From Planctomycetota bacterium (GTDB lineage Bacteria > Planctomycetota > Planctomycetia > Isosphaerales > Isosphaeraceae): a DNA stretch of 64,000 nt. Shown one piece after another: positions 25,472-34,838 of the stretch. Below the pieces are notes generated by a model, which was not told the DNA's origin, did not search any database, and saw only the letters and a program-made list of their open reading frames with translations. The stretch spans positions 20,793 to 84,792 of the forward strand of contig JAJYWB010000020.1 in assembly GCA_021791715.1 (NCBI GenBank), read 5' to 3'. The translations under genes and the position numbers were made by a program. Each line of letters begins with the position of its first letter. Position 1 is the stretch's first letter.

Positions 25472-27778
25472 TTACAGCATGCTGATCGGGTCGACGTCGG
25501 TCGCGAGTTCGATACCCCGCGGAGCGGGATTCTCAGGCAGCACGCTTCGCAGCAGATCCTGCAACGGTCGCGCGCTCGCGGCGCGCAATTGGAGATGAAA
25601 CCGAAACAAACCGCGGATCTTCAACACGGGAGCGGGTGCGGGACCCAGCAGGCGAACCCCCTCGGTCGCCGCGGATCGCAAAGAATCGGCAAGTCTGTTC
25701 ATGTATTCACGTACTTGCAGCTCTTTCTCTCCGCGCGCGATCAACCGCGCCATCCTGCCGAAAGGCGGAACTCCCTGATCGCGGCGAATCTTCAATTCTC
25801 CCGCGACAAATGACAAATAATCGTGATTGACCGCCGCGGCGATCGCGGGATGATCGGGAGCGTACGTTTGAACCAAAACGCGACCGGGTCGATCGCCGCG
25901 ACCGGTTCGACCCGCGACCTGAGCGACAAGCTGGAACGTCCTTTCGGCGGCTCGAAAATCGGGCAGGTGAAGCGCGGTGTCGGCGTTGATCACCCCCACG
26001 AGGGTCACGTTCGGAAAATCGAGCCCCTTGGCGATCATCTGCGTTCCCAGCAGGACGTCGACTCGCCCGGCGCGGAATTCGGAAAGCACCCGCTCATGGC
26101 TCCCCGGCGCCCGCATCGTATCCGAATCCATTCGCTGGATCACGCGATCGCCGAACGCCAGCCTGACGTCGCGCTCAAGCCGTTCCGCGCCGATCCCGCC
26201 ATAATGTAAGTTCGATCGCCGACACGCCGGACAAATCGACGGAGGCGCGGTCTCGCGATCACATCCATGACAAATCAACTTGCGACGACCTTTATGATGC
26301 GTCAGCGCGATATCGCATTGATCGCACTTAAGAACGCCTCCGCATTTCGGACATAACACATAAGTATGAAAGCCGCGCCTGTTAAGTAGCAGCATCACTT
26401 GCCCGCCCGCCTTGAGCGATTCGGTCATCGCGATTCGAAGCGGAACGCTCAGCGCTCCCACGGGATGCTCGGGGTCGGGCTTTTCATGCCTCATATCGAT
26501 AAGCGTTACGTGAGGCATCGGTCTCGCCCCAACGCGTTCCTCAAGCGCGATCCGTTCGTACCTTCCCAGCTCGGCGTTACGCCACGTTTCGAGAGCGGGG
26601 GTCGCCGACCCCAAAATCACGGGCACGCCCAGTTTCATCCCGCGCATCACCGCGACGTCGCGGGCGTGATACCGGGGAACGGTTTCTTGCTTAAACGAAG
26701 TTTCATGTTCTTCGTCGATAACGATCAAACCGAGCCGACGCGTCGGCGCGAAGACCGCGGATCGAGCCCCGACGACGACCTGAATCTCCCCCGCTGCGAT
26801 CGATCGCCAATGCCGATGCCGCTCCGAATCGCTTAAATGACTATGCAGAACGGCGATTCGAGGAAACCGGCGGCGAAACCGACGGATCGTCTGGGGAGTG
26901 AGACTGATCTCGGGTACGAGCACGATCGCCTCGCGACCCGTCGCCACGACGCGCTCGATCGCGCTCAGATACACCTCGGTTTTGCCGCTTCCCGTCACCC
27001 CGTGCAGCAAAAACACCGCGAATTTCCCCTCCCGCAGCACGGGATCGATCTTCGCGAGCGCCTCGGCCTGTTCAACCGTAGGCTCGGGCCGAACCGCGCG
27101 TTCGGGCTCGTCGTTAAGCGGCTCGTCGGCTTCGGCTTCGGAAACTTCTCGAACCCGCCGTTTCACCGCGAGCACCAGCCCCCGTTTACGCATCAATGCG
27201 ATCGTACCGGGCCCGCACTTCGCCATGCGACAAACATCGTCCAGTCCCGTCGGTTCGGTCGATGCGATCAGCACGGCGAGCGCCGCGGCCTGCTTGTGGG
27301 GCAATCCCTCGGGGATCGCGGCTCGAATTTCCTCGGGAACGGAGAGACACGTCCTTAGCCGCGTACCAGCCTGATTTTTCACTCCCGCGGGGACGACCGC
27401 GTCGAGAGCCTGACCCCACGAGCACGCGTAATAGCTCGCCATCCATTTCGTGAGGTCGAGCATCGATCGATCGATCAGCGGCGGATCGTCGATCACGCCG
27501 ATCACGTCCTTGAGCCTCGACCGATCGAATCCCGTTGGATTTGCCGAAACGTCGGCTTTTTGATCCGTCACCGCGACGCAATAACCGATCGTCGCGCTAT
27601 TCCCTCTACCCAGGGGAACTCGCACGCGTTGTCCCGGTCGGACCGACCCGACGAGCCGTTCGGGAACTCGATAACTGTACGGTTGATCGAGCGGGCGATT
27701 AAAAACGACCGACGCAACCTCGATCACGTCGTCGCCGCCGAACAGCGTCTCGCTTTGATTTTCCGAAAGCCCGCTCAT
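25472..27778 (-). CDS. priA: Primosomal protein N' (replication restart helicase)
   Basis: This 768-residue superfamily 2 helicase reloads the replisome at stalled forks. The N-terminal 3'-DNA-binding domain (EVASVVFNRPLDQPYSYRVP) is followed by Walker A LHGVTGSGKTEVYL (about residue 265) and Walker B VIDEEHE (about 350). The zinc-binding Cys cluster is CPKCGGVLKCDQC and CHGCDR through CPAC (about 465-510). Motifs V-VI are GTQMIAKGLDFPNVTLVG and QVAGRTGRGDRPGRV. Length is normal. It is divergent from nadD. Confidence 0.97.
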   Translation of the reverse strand: MSGLSENQSETLFGGDDVIEVASVVFNRPLDQPYSYRVPERLVGSVRPGQRVRVPLGRGNSATIGYCVAVTDQKADVSANPTGFDRSRLKDVIGVIDDPPLIDRSMLDLTKWMASYYACSWGQALDAVVPAGVKNQAGTRLRTCLSVPEEIRAAIPEGLPHKQAAALAVLIASTEPTGLDDVCRMAKCGPGTIALMRKRGLVLAVKRRVREVSEAEADEPLNDEPERAVRPEPTVEQAEALAKIDPVLREGKFAVFLLHGVTGSGKTEVYLSAIERVVATGREAIVLVPEISLTPQTIRRFRRRFPRIAVLHSHLSDSERHRHWRSIAAGEIQVVVGARSAVFAPTRRLGLIVIDEEHETSFKQETVPRYHARDVAVMRGMKLGVPVILGSATPALETWRNAELGRYERIALEERVGARPMPHVTLIDMRHEKPDPEHPVGALSVPLRIAMTESLKAGGQVMLLLNRRGFHTYVLCPKCGGVLKCDQCDIALTHHKGRRKLICHGCDRETAPPSICPACRRSNLHYGGIGAERLERDVRLAFGDRVIQRMDSDTMRAPGSHERVLSEFRAGRVDVLLGTQMIAKGLDFPNVTLVGVINADTALHLPDFRAAERTFQLVAQVAGRTGRGDRPGRVLVQTYAPDHPAIAAAVNHDYLSFVAGELKIRRDQGVPPFGRMARLIARGEKELQVREYMNRLADSLRSAATEGVRLLGPAPAPVLKIRGLFRFHLQLRAASARPLQDLLRSVLPENPAPRGIELATDVDPISML

Positions 27779-27952
27779 TCGACCGCCTTATCGTCGCCGC
27801 GACGCCCCTAGCCACTCCGCGCCGACCGTCCTCGTCGATTACGATCGTGCTTGATCCAACTTCAACCGATTTGGCGACGAACGTCCACGGGAAATCGACG
27901 GTCGATCCGATCGGTCAAAAGATATATCGGCATAATAGACAGGCGTGAGGCG

Positions 27953-28543
27953 ATGCGATTAGGTTTATTCGGCGGCACGTTCGATCCGATTCACCTGGGT
28001 CATTTGATCTTGGCCGAGACGTGTCGCGAGGCTTGCGGGCTTGATCGCGTTTGGTTCGTCGTCGCGGGAGAGCCGCCTCACAAGCGCGAGCGTCGAACCG
28101 ACGTCGACGATCGGATCGAGATGGTGAAGATCGCGATCGCCGGCAACGCGTCTTTCGAGCTCTCGGACATCGAAACGAAACGTCCCGGTCCTCATTACAG
28201 CGTGGAAACGCTTGAACAAGTTCGAATCGAAAGGCCCGGAGACGAGCTTTTCTTCCTGATCGGCGGCGATAGTTTAACCGAGCTCGCATCATGGCGTTCG
28301 CCGGAGAGGATCGTCGAACTGGCACGGCTCGTCGTCGTCAACCGTCCGGGCTGGATTCCGCCGACCGAACTCGCCGACACGCGACTTGTTTCGGCGATCC
28401 ATCAATATGTCGAGATACCTCCGATCGGGATCGCGTCGCGCGATATTCGCGACCGCGCCGCGGCGGGATCGACGATCCGATATCGCGTTCCGCGCGGAGT
28501 CGAGGAATACATCCGCCTGCGTAAGCTTTATCAAAAAACATAA
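27953..28543 (+). CDS. nadD: Nicotinate-nucleotide adenylyltransferase
   Basis: This 196-residue enzyme makes deamido-NAD from nicotinate mononucleotide and ATP. It shows the nucleotidyl-transferase signature GLFGGTFDPIHLGHL (residues 4-18), DELFFLIGGDSL (about 100), and the C-terminal ISSTxIR counterpart IASRDIRDRAAAG (about 160-172). The start ATG 27953 follows GTGAGG; an in-frame ATG at 27851 would add a non-family extension. A hairpin follows the stop. Confidence 0.95.
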   Translation: MRLGLFGGTFDPIHLGHLILAETCREACGLDRVWFVVAGEPPHKRERRTDVDDRIEMVKIAIAGNASFELSDIETKRPGPHYSVETLEQVRIERPGDELFFLIGGDSLTELASWRSPERIVELARLVVVNRPGWIPPTELADTRLVSAIHQYVEIPPIGIASRDIRDRAAAGSTIRYRVPRGVEEYIRLRKLYQKT

Positions 28544-28590
28544 CGGAACGCATTAGTGATTGTAAGAACATGCGTTCAGATAGCGTTCCG
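28544..28590 (+). terminator. Hairpin after nadD
   Basis: CGGAACGC (28544-28551) pairs perfectly with GCGTTCCG (28583-28590), directly after the nadD stop. No T-run follows, so an intrinsic terminator is only possible. Confidence 0.35.
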
Positions 28591-28888
28591 GCGTTATCCC
28601 CGTTCGGGAGGGATGTTCTCTCAACGATTAAATGATTACTTTATATGTGATATCGGCTGAATGAATTTCGGCTCGCGCCGATCTTCGCCTCGCGCGGGTC
28701 GATCTTTCGAGAATTTTCCGCGGCTCGTTCGTTTTGACGGTACTCGAGCCGAAAGCGTTTGGAAGCCCCCGTTACGAGATTGGTAGGGGGCCGCGGATTT
28801 CGTGTCGAGCCACCGAGAGCCGCGGCGGGGGCGATCCCGGGGATTTGTGTCGTCGAGAGTGCGATTTTTCCGTCGCGTGATACGCGGA
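28591..28888. other. Intergenic, nothing recognised
   Basis: This stretch lies between converging nadD and the DUF1559 gene. Only short AT-rich patches are seen. Confidence 0.4.
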
Positions 28889-29608
28889 TCAGCGATCGAT
28901 CGGTTCGCCTCCAGCACGCGTCAAGAGAGCGCGAAAGATCACAGGGTCGATTTCGTTCCGCAAAAACGCGGTATGGTAGTCGAGGAACAACACCCAAAAA
29001 CCTCCAGGATGTTTCGATCCGACCGATTTAACGAGCGATCGCGACGAAACGCTCGGATCAAATACGAGCTCTCCGGGTTTGGTCCAAATCGTTTCGAAGC
29101 GAGATTCGACGACCAAAATCGTGTTATGAGCGCCGTCGGGCGTTTTGTCGCTCTTCCACGATCGCTGTTCTTCGAGCGCGGTTCCTTCGCCCGTGAAGAC
29201 GCGATATTTCGTCATCCCCCTTGAACGCGTGAGCGAAGCGTCTCTCGGACAAAGATAATCGGGATGGGTGAGGCGAATAACTTTCGCGTTGTGGGCGCCG
29301 TTCCACGCCTCATCGTCATGAAATTTAACATATAAATCATTGCAATCGAGATAGGGAATGATCGGGACTCTCCAGCTCAACAGTGATCGTCCGAGAGAAT
29401 CCCTACTCGATGCGGGGGGTAACGAATCCCACGACGCTTCGTAATTCACCATCGCGAGTCCGATCCCCTTGAGATTGATCTCGCATTCTCGACTCCGTTG
29501 GTTTTCGATCGATCTCGACGCCGCTCTCAATGCGAGCGCCGAGAGAAACACGATCGCTCCGAGAGCGAACAAAACGTCGATCGGTCTCCAGTTGATTTCG
29601 CGTTTCAT
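28889..29608 (-). CDS. DUF1559 pilin-like protein
   Basis: This 239-residue protein belongs to the DUF1559 family, abundant in planctomycetes and related to type II pseudopilins. It has an N-terminal hydrophobic helix (PIDVLFALGAIVFLSALAL), the family helix (ECEINLKGIGLAMVNYEAS) with LPPAS following, and a degenerate H-X9-D tail (KHPGGFWVLFLDYH). The usual prepilin cleavage Gly-Phe motif is not clear. The start ATG 29608 follows GGGAG; an ATG at 29824 gives an implausible extension. Confidence 0.88.
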   Translation of the reverse strand: MKREINWRPIDVLFALGAIVFLSALALRAASRSIENQRSRECEINLKGIGLAMVNYEASWDSLPPASSRDSLGRSLLSWRVPIIPYLDCNDLYVKFHDDEAWNGAHNAKVIRLTHPDYLCPRDASLTRSRGMTKYRVFTGEGTALEEQRSWKSDKTPDGAHNTILVVESRFETIWTKPGELVFDPSVSSRSLVKSVGSKHPGGFWVLFLDYHTAFLRNEIDPVIFRALLTRAGGEPIDR

Positions 29609-29925
29609 CGTTGATTTCTCCCGGTTTCGTCGCCTGGAAGTCGACTCGACCGCGATCGCGCGGAAACCGACCGAGCCGACATCGAGCTTTTGTAATTGCG
29701 ACACAAGTCGTATAATCCAGGAGATCACAAAGACGCGCGTAAAACAAGCCCGGATTCGCCGAGCCGAAGCGGAATCCGATTTTTGTCGCGGATCGGCGGA
29801 TCCGCGACGAGAATCGATATACAAATGGAAGAGATCGATCGATCACAAGGCGCGATCGGATAACTCGGCGATTTTATGAAGTCCTGATCGACGGGGGCGA
29901 AACGCCTCCACATAGCGACATTAAA
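29609..29925. other. Intergenic with a perfect hairpin
   Basis: GTCGCGGATC (29785-29794) and GATCCGCGAC (29799-29808) form a perfect 10-bp stem with a 4-base loop. It lies downstream of the Toprim gene on the minus strand. No T-run is beside it, so it may slow transcription or mark the edge of the cassette. Confidence 0.5.
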
Positions 29926-30705
29926 TTAGATGATATTTATTTCAAATAAGTTGACAAGAAAATTTTGAAACGCTTTCACTCGTGGAATATCGAGCGTTTC
30001 ATCTTTCAACCAGCGATTGTCTTGCAAGGAAACCTGAACGGCCTTTCCCGGCCGCAAGACGCTCGCGATCGCTCCCACGACCGCCTTTTTCCGACCGGAG
30101 GGTTTAAGCAAGTCGTCGAGATCGGATTTCATAAGGGAGCCGTCTTTTTCCGCGTTTTCGATATGTGTTCGAGCGCTTGCGAGGAGATTGGGGTAAACGA
30201 TTGAGGCGCATCCCAAAAGCAGATCCTCCAGCGTTCCTTGAGATTGATGATCGGGGAGTATGTAAACGCCCAATTTGGGCGGTCCGTCCGCGATAAATCC
30301 GGCCGAATCCGCGGGGTGGAATCCTTTATCTTCCAAATCTTTCTTTATGTTGACATATCGTGTTCGAGGATCAATCTCTTGGTCCGAATCGAGTAGTACT
30401 CCGATACCGGTGATTTGATCCTTATCGAGAACCGCCGTGTATTCCTCGACCGTCTGAATCAACTTTGAATCCCCGATAGCACCTCGGATAGCCAGGGAGT
30501 GATAATCGTTTTGAATGAACAGAGGTATTGGTATGCGTTTTTGTAAATCTCCGTCGGGAGGATATTTCCGAGGGATGAGCTTTTCAAAATACGGGTCGAG
30601 ATCATTTTCGAGTCGGACTCGTTTTAACCCGAACGGTCTGAGGAGACGATAAACGAATTCGATGTCGTGAGGTCCTTCAACAACAATATAACCGTATTTT
30701 CTCAT
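29926..30705 (-). CDS. Toprim-like (DUF3226-type) effector, partner of the ATPase
   Basis: This 259-residue protein starts with a Toprim-like core: catalytic Glu in YIVVEGPHDIEFVYRLL (residues 7-23) and the DxD site in GIGVLLDSDQE (about 100-110). LGVYILPDHQSQGTLEDLLL follows at about 148-167. Toprim domains of this sort act as nucleases in OLD, PARIS and similar defence systems. Only three bases separate it from the upstream ATPase gene, so they form one operon. AT content is higher than the surroundings. The product is probably the toxic subunit, released or activated by the ATPase; this is inferred from PARIS and AbiL. Confidence 0.85.
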   Translation of the reverse strand: MRKYGYIVVEGPHDIEFVYRLLRPFGLKRVRLENDLDPYFEKLIPRKYPPDGDLQKRIPIPLFIQNDYHSLAIRGAIGDSKLIQTVEEYTAVLDKDQITGIGVLLDSDQEIDPRTRYVNIKKDLEDKGFHPADSAGFIADGPPKLGVYILPDHQSQGTLEDLLLGCASIVYPNLLASARTHIENAEKDGSLMKSDLDDLLKPSGRKKAVVGAIASVLRPGKAVQVSLQDNRWLKDETLDIPRVKAFQNFLVNLFEINII

Positions 30706-30708
30706 GCA

Positions 30709-31836
30709 TCATCTCACGTCGAGGCCGCTCTCGCCTCGGATTCGATTGAGCAGTTCTCCCGAAAAGCGTTTTACACGCGTTTCGTTCGTGGAAGGACTTA
30801 AGTGATACGCGGCCGTGTCGTCGAGGTTGTCCGAAGAAGAAGCGAGTATCGCGTCGAGCGCCTCCAGGCTGTGCGTCGTTACGAAGACCTGCACGTTCAA
30901 TTCGCGAGCGACGTTCACGAGCCAAGAAAAGACTTTCTTCAGCGCCTTAACGTGTATCCCCGCCTCGATTTCATCGATCAAGAGAACGCCGCCGCCTTTC
31001 AGTTTAATCATCTCATTGGCGATTAAAACAACCCTCCGAAAGCCGTCTCCAAAAATGGATAAGGGAGCTACACCAAGTCGATCGTGCTGGACGTACACCG
31101 ACGGCCTAAATCCTCGAAAAGACGCGACGTTGATCTTGCGAATCTCACTATCAAATGTTCCTATTAATTTTTGAATAAAATTACCTGAATTATCAAATGA
31201 ATTTCTCGAAACGATACTGACTAATAACGGGTTAATTTGAAATGCATGAGCGTTCAGCATTACTGTTGATATATTCCTTCGAGCATCTTTAAATTGGTCG
31301 CTTTCGATTTTGAAATCCCAAATTTGAAACTGATATGTATTAATATTAGTGTTCCCCTCGGCGACGACGTGATGGATGATCTGAGACCCTTTCCAAGGAC
31401 CTTTTTTGATTAAATCGGACGTCCCTAATGATTTAAACCAATCATTTTCATCGATTTCTTTTTGAGATAAATCGTAGATCGACTCGCAGTATTCAACCGT
31501 CAGAGATCGCAATTCGAATCGACCCGAAACAAGCATTTTGCAGCCGCCTTTGAATGTTTCTTCAAAATTCATGAATAAATTATTTTGATCGAAGAACCAT
31601 CGAAGTGAATATAAGACTGATTCATCCAATCCGCCGGCATCCCTTGTACGAGCTACGGTTAGCCATTGCAAAGGATTGAACGCCTGACAAAGAATCGATA
31701 GCGCCTCGAGCACGCTCGTTTTACCGCAGTTGTTTTCTCCAACGAGAATGTTGATCAGTCCGAGTTCTTCAAGGCGAAGAACCTTCAGGCCCCTGAAGCC
31801 TTGAATTTCCACGTTGTCGAGCGGGTATTTGGCCAT
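30709..31836 (-). CDS. OLD-type ABC/AAA ATPase, sensor gene of a two-gene defence cassette
   Basis: This 375-residue ATPase has an N-terminal start VEIQGFRGLKVL. Walker A is LVGENNCGKTSVLEAL (about residue 31-46), followed by a long middle region (about 60-230) without recognised motifs. The C-terminal lobe has Walker B GVLLIDEIEAGIH (about 283) and the H-loop VFVTTHSLEALDAI (about 315). This layout matches AAA_15/AAA_21 proteins such as AriA of PARIS. The middle is AT-rich (31141-31200 has 13 G/C in 60), unlike the neighbours, which points to horizontal transfer. It precedes the Toprim gene by three bases. Confidence 0.9.
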   Translation of the reverse strand: MAKYPLDNVEIQGFRGLKVLRLEELGLINILVGENNCGKTSVLEALSILCQAFNPLQWLTVARTRDAGGLDESVLYSLRWFFDQNNLFMNFEETFKGGCKMLVSGRFELRSLTVEYCESIYDLSQKEIDENDWFKSLGTSDLIKKGPWKGSQIIHHVVAEGNTNINTYQFQIWDFKIESDQFKDARRNISTVMLNAHAFQINPLLVSIVSRNSFDNSGNFIQKLIGTFDSEIRKINVASFRGFRPSVYVQHDRLGVAPLSIFGDGFRRVVLIANEMIKLKGGGVLLIDEIEAGIHVKALKKVFSWLVNVARELNVQVFVTTHSLEALDAILASSSDNLDDTAAYHLSPSTNETRVKRFSGELLNRIRGESGLDVR

Positions 31837-32102
31837 CCGATCTTCTCCCGCGGTCGATTGGAATCCGACCGAACACGATCATTTTAACCTATTTCCTTTG
31901 CGAGTGTCGCGGTTATTGTGCGCAAGCTTATCGGGAAGTTCGGGAAAATCGTGCCGACTGTCGGCTTTCGTTCCACCTTCGGGTGTTGCGTCGCTGTTAC
32001 GGTTGAGCGGCGTCGCTGGTACACTCGATATCGACGCTCGACGCTCTTGATGTTTCATCGTGGAAATCGAACGGGCGTCTTTCACCGCCCGCGAACGACG
32101 AT

Positions 32103-33947
32103 ATGACGGCGATCCTCGGTGTTTCGGCGTATTACCATGATTCGGCCGCGGCGCTAATCGTCGACGGAACGATCGCCGCCGCGGCGCAGGAAGAGCGATT
32201 CACCCGCAAAAAACACGATCACGAGTTCCCCCGCAACGCGGTGAGGGCGTGTCTCGAATCGGCCGGGATCAAGCCCGACGAGCTCGATTGGGTCGGGTTT
32301 TATGAAAAGCCGCTGACGAAATTTGAACGCCTCCTCGAAACGTATCTCGCTTACGCCCCAAGCGGTTTCGTCTCGTTCGCCAAGGCCGCGCCCCTTTGGA
32401 CCCGAACGAAGCTCTTTTTGCCCAAATTGATGCGAGACGAACTCGGAGGAGCGTATCGCAAGCGATTCGTTTTCGCCGAACATCACGAATCGCACGCGGC
32501 GAGCGCGTTCTTTCCGTCGCCGTTCGACCAAGCCGCGATCCTGACGATCGACGGCGTGGGCGAATGGGCGACCGCGAGCTTCGGAATCGGCAGGGGGAAT
32601 CGGATCGAACTTCGGCGGCAACTTCGATTCCCGCATTCGCTCGGGCTTTTATACTCAGCCGTAACCTATTACACGGGTTTTCGCGTCAACAGCGGCGAAT
32701 ATAAAGTGATGGGGCTAGCCCCCTACGGCGAACCCAAATACGCCGATCTTTTTTATAAGCATCTGATCGATCTCAAGGAAGACGGGTCGTTTCGGATGGA
32801 TATGTCGTATTTTCAATATTGTCAAGGATTGACGATGACCTCGCCGAAGTTTCATCGTCTTTTCGGCGGTCCGCCGCGTCGACCCGAAACGAAACTTACC
32901 GAGCGCGATCTCGACATGGCGGCTTCGGTTCAGGTCGTGACCGAGGAGATCATGATGCGGATGGCTCGGCATGTTTATCGTCAAACAGGGATGAATAAGC
33001 TTTGTTTGGCGGGGGGCGTCGCGCTCAATTGCGTGGGAAACGGCAGGATACTTCGCGAGGGTCCGTTCGAGGACGTGTGGATTCAACCCGCCGCGGGAGA
33101 CGCGGGGGGAGCTCTCGGCGTCGCTTTGTTAATTGATCATCAATTGCTCGATCGACCGCGCGATCGCTCGAAGTCGAGCGGCGATCGGCAAGCGGGTTCG
33201 TTATTGGGGACGGCTTATAACGATCGCGCGATCGAGCGTTTTTTGAAGGACGTGGGGGCGAATTACACACGGTTCGACGACGACGGCGCTTTGTGCTCGG
33301 CGATCGCCGAAGCGCTCGCCGATGGGAAGATCGTCGGTTGGTTTCAAGGACGGATGGAGTTCGGTCCCAGGGCTTTGGGGGCGCGGAGCATCCTGGGAGA
33401 TCCCCGGGGGCTCGACATGGGAACGATCATGAACGTGAAAATCAAATTCCGCGAGTCGTTCCGTCCGTTCGCGCCCGCGGTGCTGCGCGATCGAGCCCGC
33501 GAATATTTTGAGCTTTCTCCAAATCATGAGAGCCCTTATATGTTGTTAACCGCGCCCGTCGCCGAGGATAAACGGATCGCGGTGAACGGCGAGGCGGCGC
33601 GGGTTCGCGGGCTTGATCAAAGGAAGTTCGCGCGGAGCGTGATTCCGTCGGTGACGCATGTGGATCATTCGGCGCGGATTCAAACGGTCGACGACGAGCG
33701 CAATCCGTTGTTCGCGCGTTTGATCCGCGAGTTCGATCGCTTGACGGGGCGTCCCGTGCTGATCAACACGAGCTTCAACGTGCGCGGCGAACCGATCGTC
33801 GAATCGCCCGCCGACGCGTATCGCTGCTTCCTCGCGACCGATATCGACACGCTCGCGCTCGGTCGGTTCGTTCTCGAAAAACAAGGCCAAAAAGCGATGT
33901 CGCGGCGCGAAGTCGAACGGCATCTCGCCAAATTTCAGCTCGATTGA
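32103..33947 (+). CDS. NodU/CmcH-family carbamoyltransferase
   Basis: This 614-residue enzyme transfers a carbamoyl group from carbamoyl phosphate to a hydroxyl of a glycan or natural product. The N-terminal ASKHA domain has GVSAYYHDSAAALI and EERFTRKKHD. EHHESHAASAFFPSPF and the metal-binding SGEYKVMGLAPYG follow. The C-terminal YrdC-like lobe has MEFGPRALGARSILGDPR, FRPFAPAVLRD and LINTSFNVRGEPIVESP. Length fits the family. The next gene is an SxtJ-like membrane protein, a common partner. The acceptor substrate is not evident from the window. Confidence 0.93.
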   Translation: MTAILGVSAYYHDSAAALIVDGTIAAAAQEERFTRKKHDHEFPRNAVRACLESAGIKPDELDWVGFYEKPLTKFERLLETYLAYAPSGFVSFAKAAPLWTRTKLFLPKLMRDELGGAYRKRFVFAEHHESHAASAFFPSPFDQAAILTIDGVGEWATASFGIGRGNRIELRRQLRFPHSLGLLYSAVTYYTGFRVNSGEYKVMGLAPYGEPKYADLFYKHLIDLKEDGSFRMDMSYFQYCQGLTMTSPKFHRLFGGPPRRPETKLTERDLDMAASVQVVTEEIMMRMARHVYRQTGMNKLCLAGGVALNCVGNGRILREGPFEDVWIQPAAGDAGGALGVALLIDHQLLDRPRDRSKSSGDRQAGSLLGTAYNDRAIERFLKDVGANYTRFDDDGALCSAIAEALADGKIVGWFQGRMEFGPRALGARSILGDPRGLDMGTIMNVKIKFRESFRPFAPAVLRDRAREYFELSPNHESPYMLLTAPVAEDKRIAVNGEAARVRGLDQRKFARSVIPSVTHVDHSARIQTVDDERNPLFARLIREFDRLTGRPVLINTSFNVRGEPIVESPADAYRCFLATDIDTLALGRFVLEKQGQKAMSRREVERHLAKFQLD

Positions 33948-34013
33948 TCGCCGAGGCGAATAAGAAGGTTAACCTATAAGTATGTAAAATTATTATCATT
34001 TAGGAGGTCGACG

Positions 34014-34430
34014 TTGGCGATTTCGATCGATTGGAATCCGAGCGAGCGGAAGTTGGCGGGTTTTTCGGAGGCTTGGCTTTTTTTCGTGGGGATGATCGCC
34101 GCTCCGTGGTGGGCCTGGCGGGGGTGGTGGGGATTGGCGGCGTTCTTTTGGGTGCTCGCGGTATTGGTTCGCGGGATTGGTCTTTGGCGGCCTTTGTATC
34201 TGAAGCCGTTGTTCGTGGGGATGACGTTGGCTTCGTGGCCGATCGGCGCGGCGGTTTCCTGGACCGCGATGGCGTTGTTCTATTTCGGCGTGATCACGCC
34301 GACGGCGATCGTGTTTCGGCTGATCGGTCGCGACTCGCTGAAGCGGAGGTTCGACCGCGAAGCGACGACCTACTGGGAGGAATACCACCCCGAGGCCGGC
34401 GGTTCCGAACGATATTTGAAACAGTTTTAA
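34014..34430 (+). CDS. SxtJ-like membrane protein
   Basis: This 138-residue protein has four hydrophobic segments (WLFFVGMIAAPWWAW, LAAFFWVLAVLVRGIG, PLFVGMTLASWPIGAA, MALFYFGVITPTAIVF). Its C-terminal motif (LIGRDSLKRRFDREATTYWEE) is typical of the SxtJ family that accompanies carbamoyltransferases. It starts with TTG at 34014 behind an AGGAGG site and lies 66 bases downstream of the carbamoyltransferase. The small DUF5989 gene that often follows is not seen. Confidence 0.75.
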   Translation: MAISIDWNPSERKLAGFSEAWLFFVGMIAAPWWAWRGWWGLAAFFWVLAVLVRGIGLWRPLYLKPLFVGMTLASWPIGAAVSWTAMALFYFGVITPTAIVFRLIGRDSLKRRFDREATTYWEEYHPEAGGSERYLKQF

Positions 34431-34838
34431 TATCTGGTTGAAATCGTCATTGAAGATCGACCGCGGGGGCGGTTTCGATCGCCTGATCGGCAGGGTTTAC
34501 CTCGCTTGCGCGACCGCGAAAACCGTTACGATTTATTGACGTAAGTTCTTGGTGGAAAAGGGGAAATGACGTTCAAGGCCGGGCGTCGTCAAGACGATAG
34601 AGATAGTGACTTGCCAAGGCGTGACACGCCGCGGCGAGGACGACTCGGGAGCACCCAGCGGGGTGACTTCTCGCGGTTACGGTCGATATTGAATCGTTGA
34701 TTCGCATCGATCGGGGCGGTCGGGAACGCTTGCCGCGCGGAGCCGCCGTGGACTTACCAACCAATCGAGGGCGTTGTCGTCGGCTTGTAAGCCGTAGGGC
34801 GTCCTTGTGAATATGTTTGTCAAGGAGAATCGTCTCCC
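34431..34838. promoter_or_regulatory. Long leader of the Cys-rich gene
   Basis: This 408-bp region upstream of 34839 contains a short hairpin (CACCC-AGCG-GGGTG, near 34655-34670) and a GGAG site just before the start. No gene is supported. The length would allow a structured leader, but no known riboswitch class is recognised. Confidence 0.35.

Noticed and set aside
29926..31836. Calling the cassette PARIS outright
   Set aside because: The Toprim protein does not clearly match DUF4435 by eye; only the general ATPase-Toprim layout is shared.
34431..34838. Known riboswitch in the leader
   Set aside because: No consensus core of common riboswitch classes is visible; only short hairpins.
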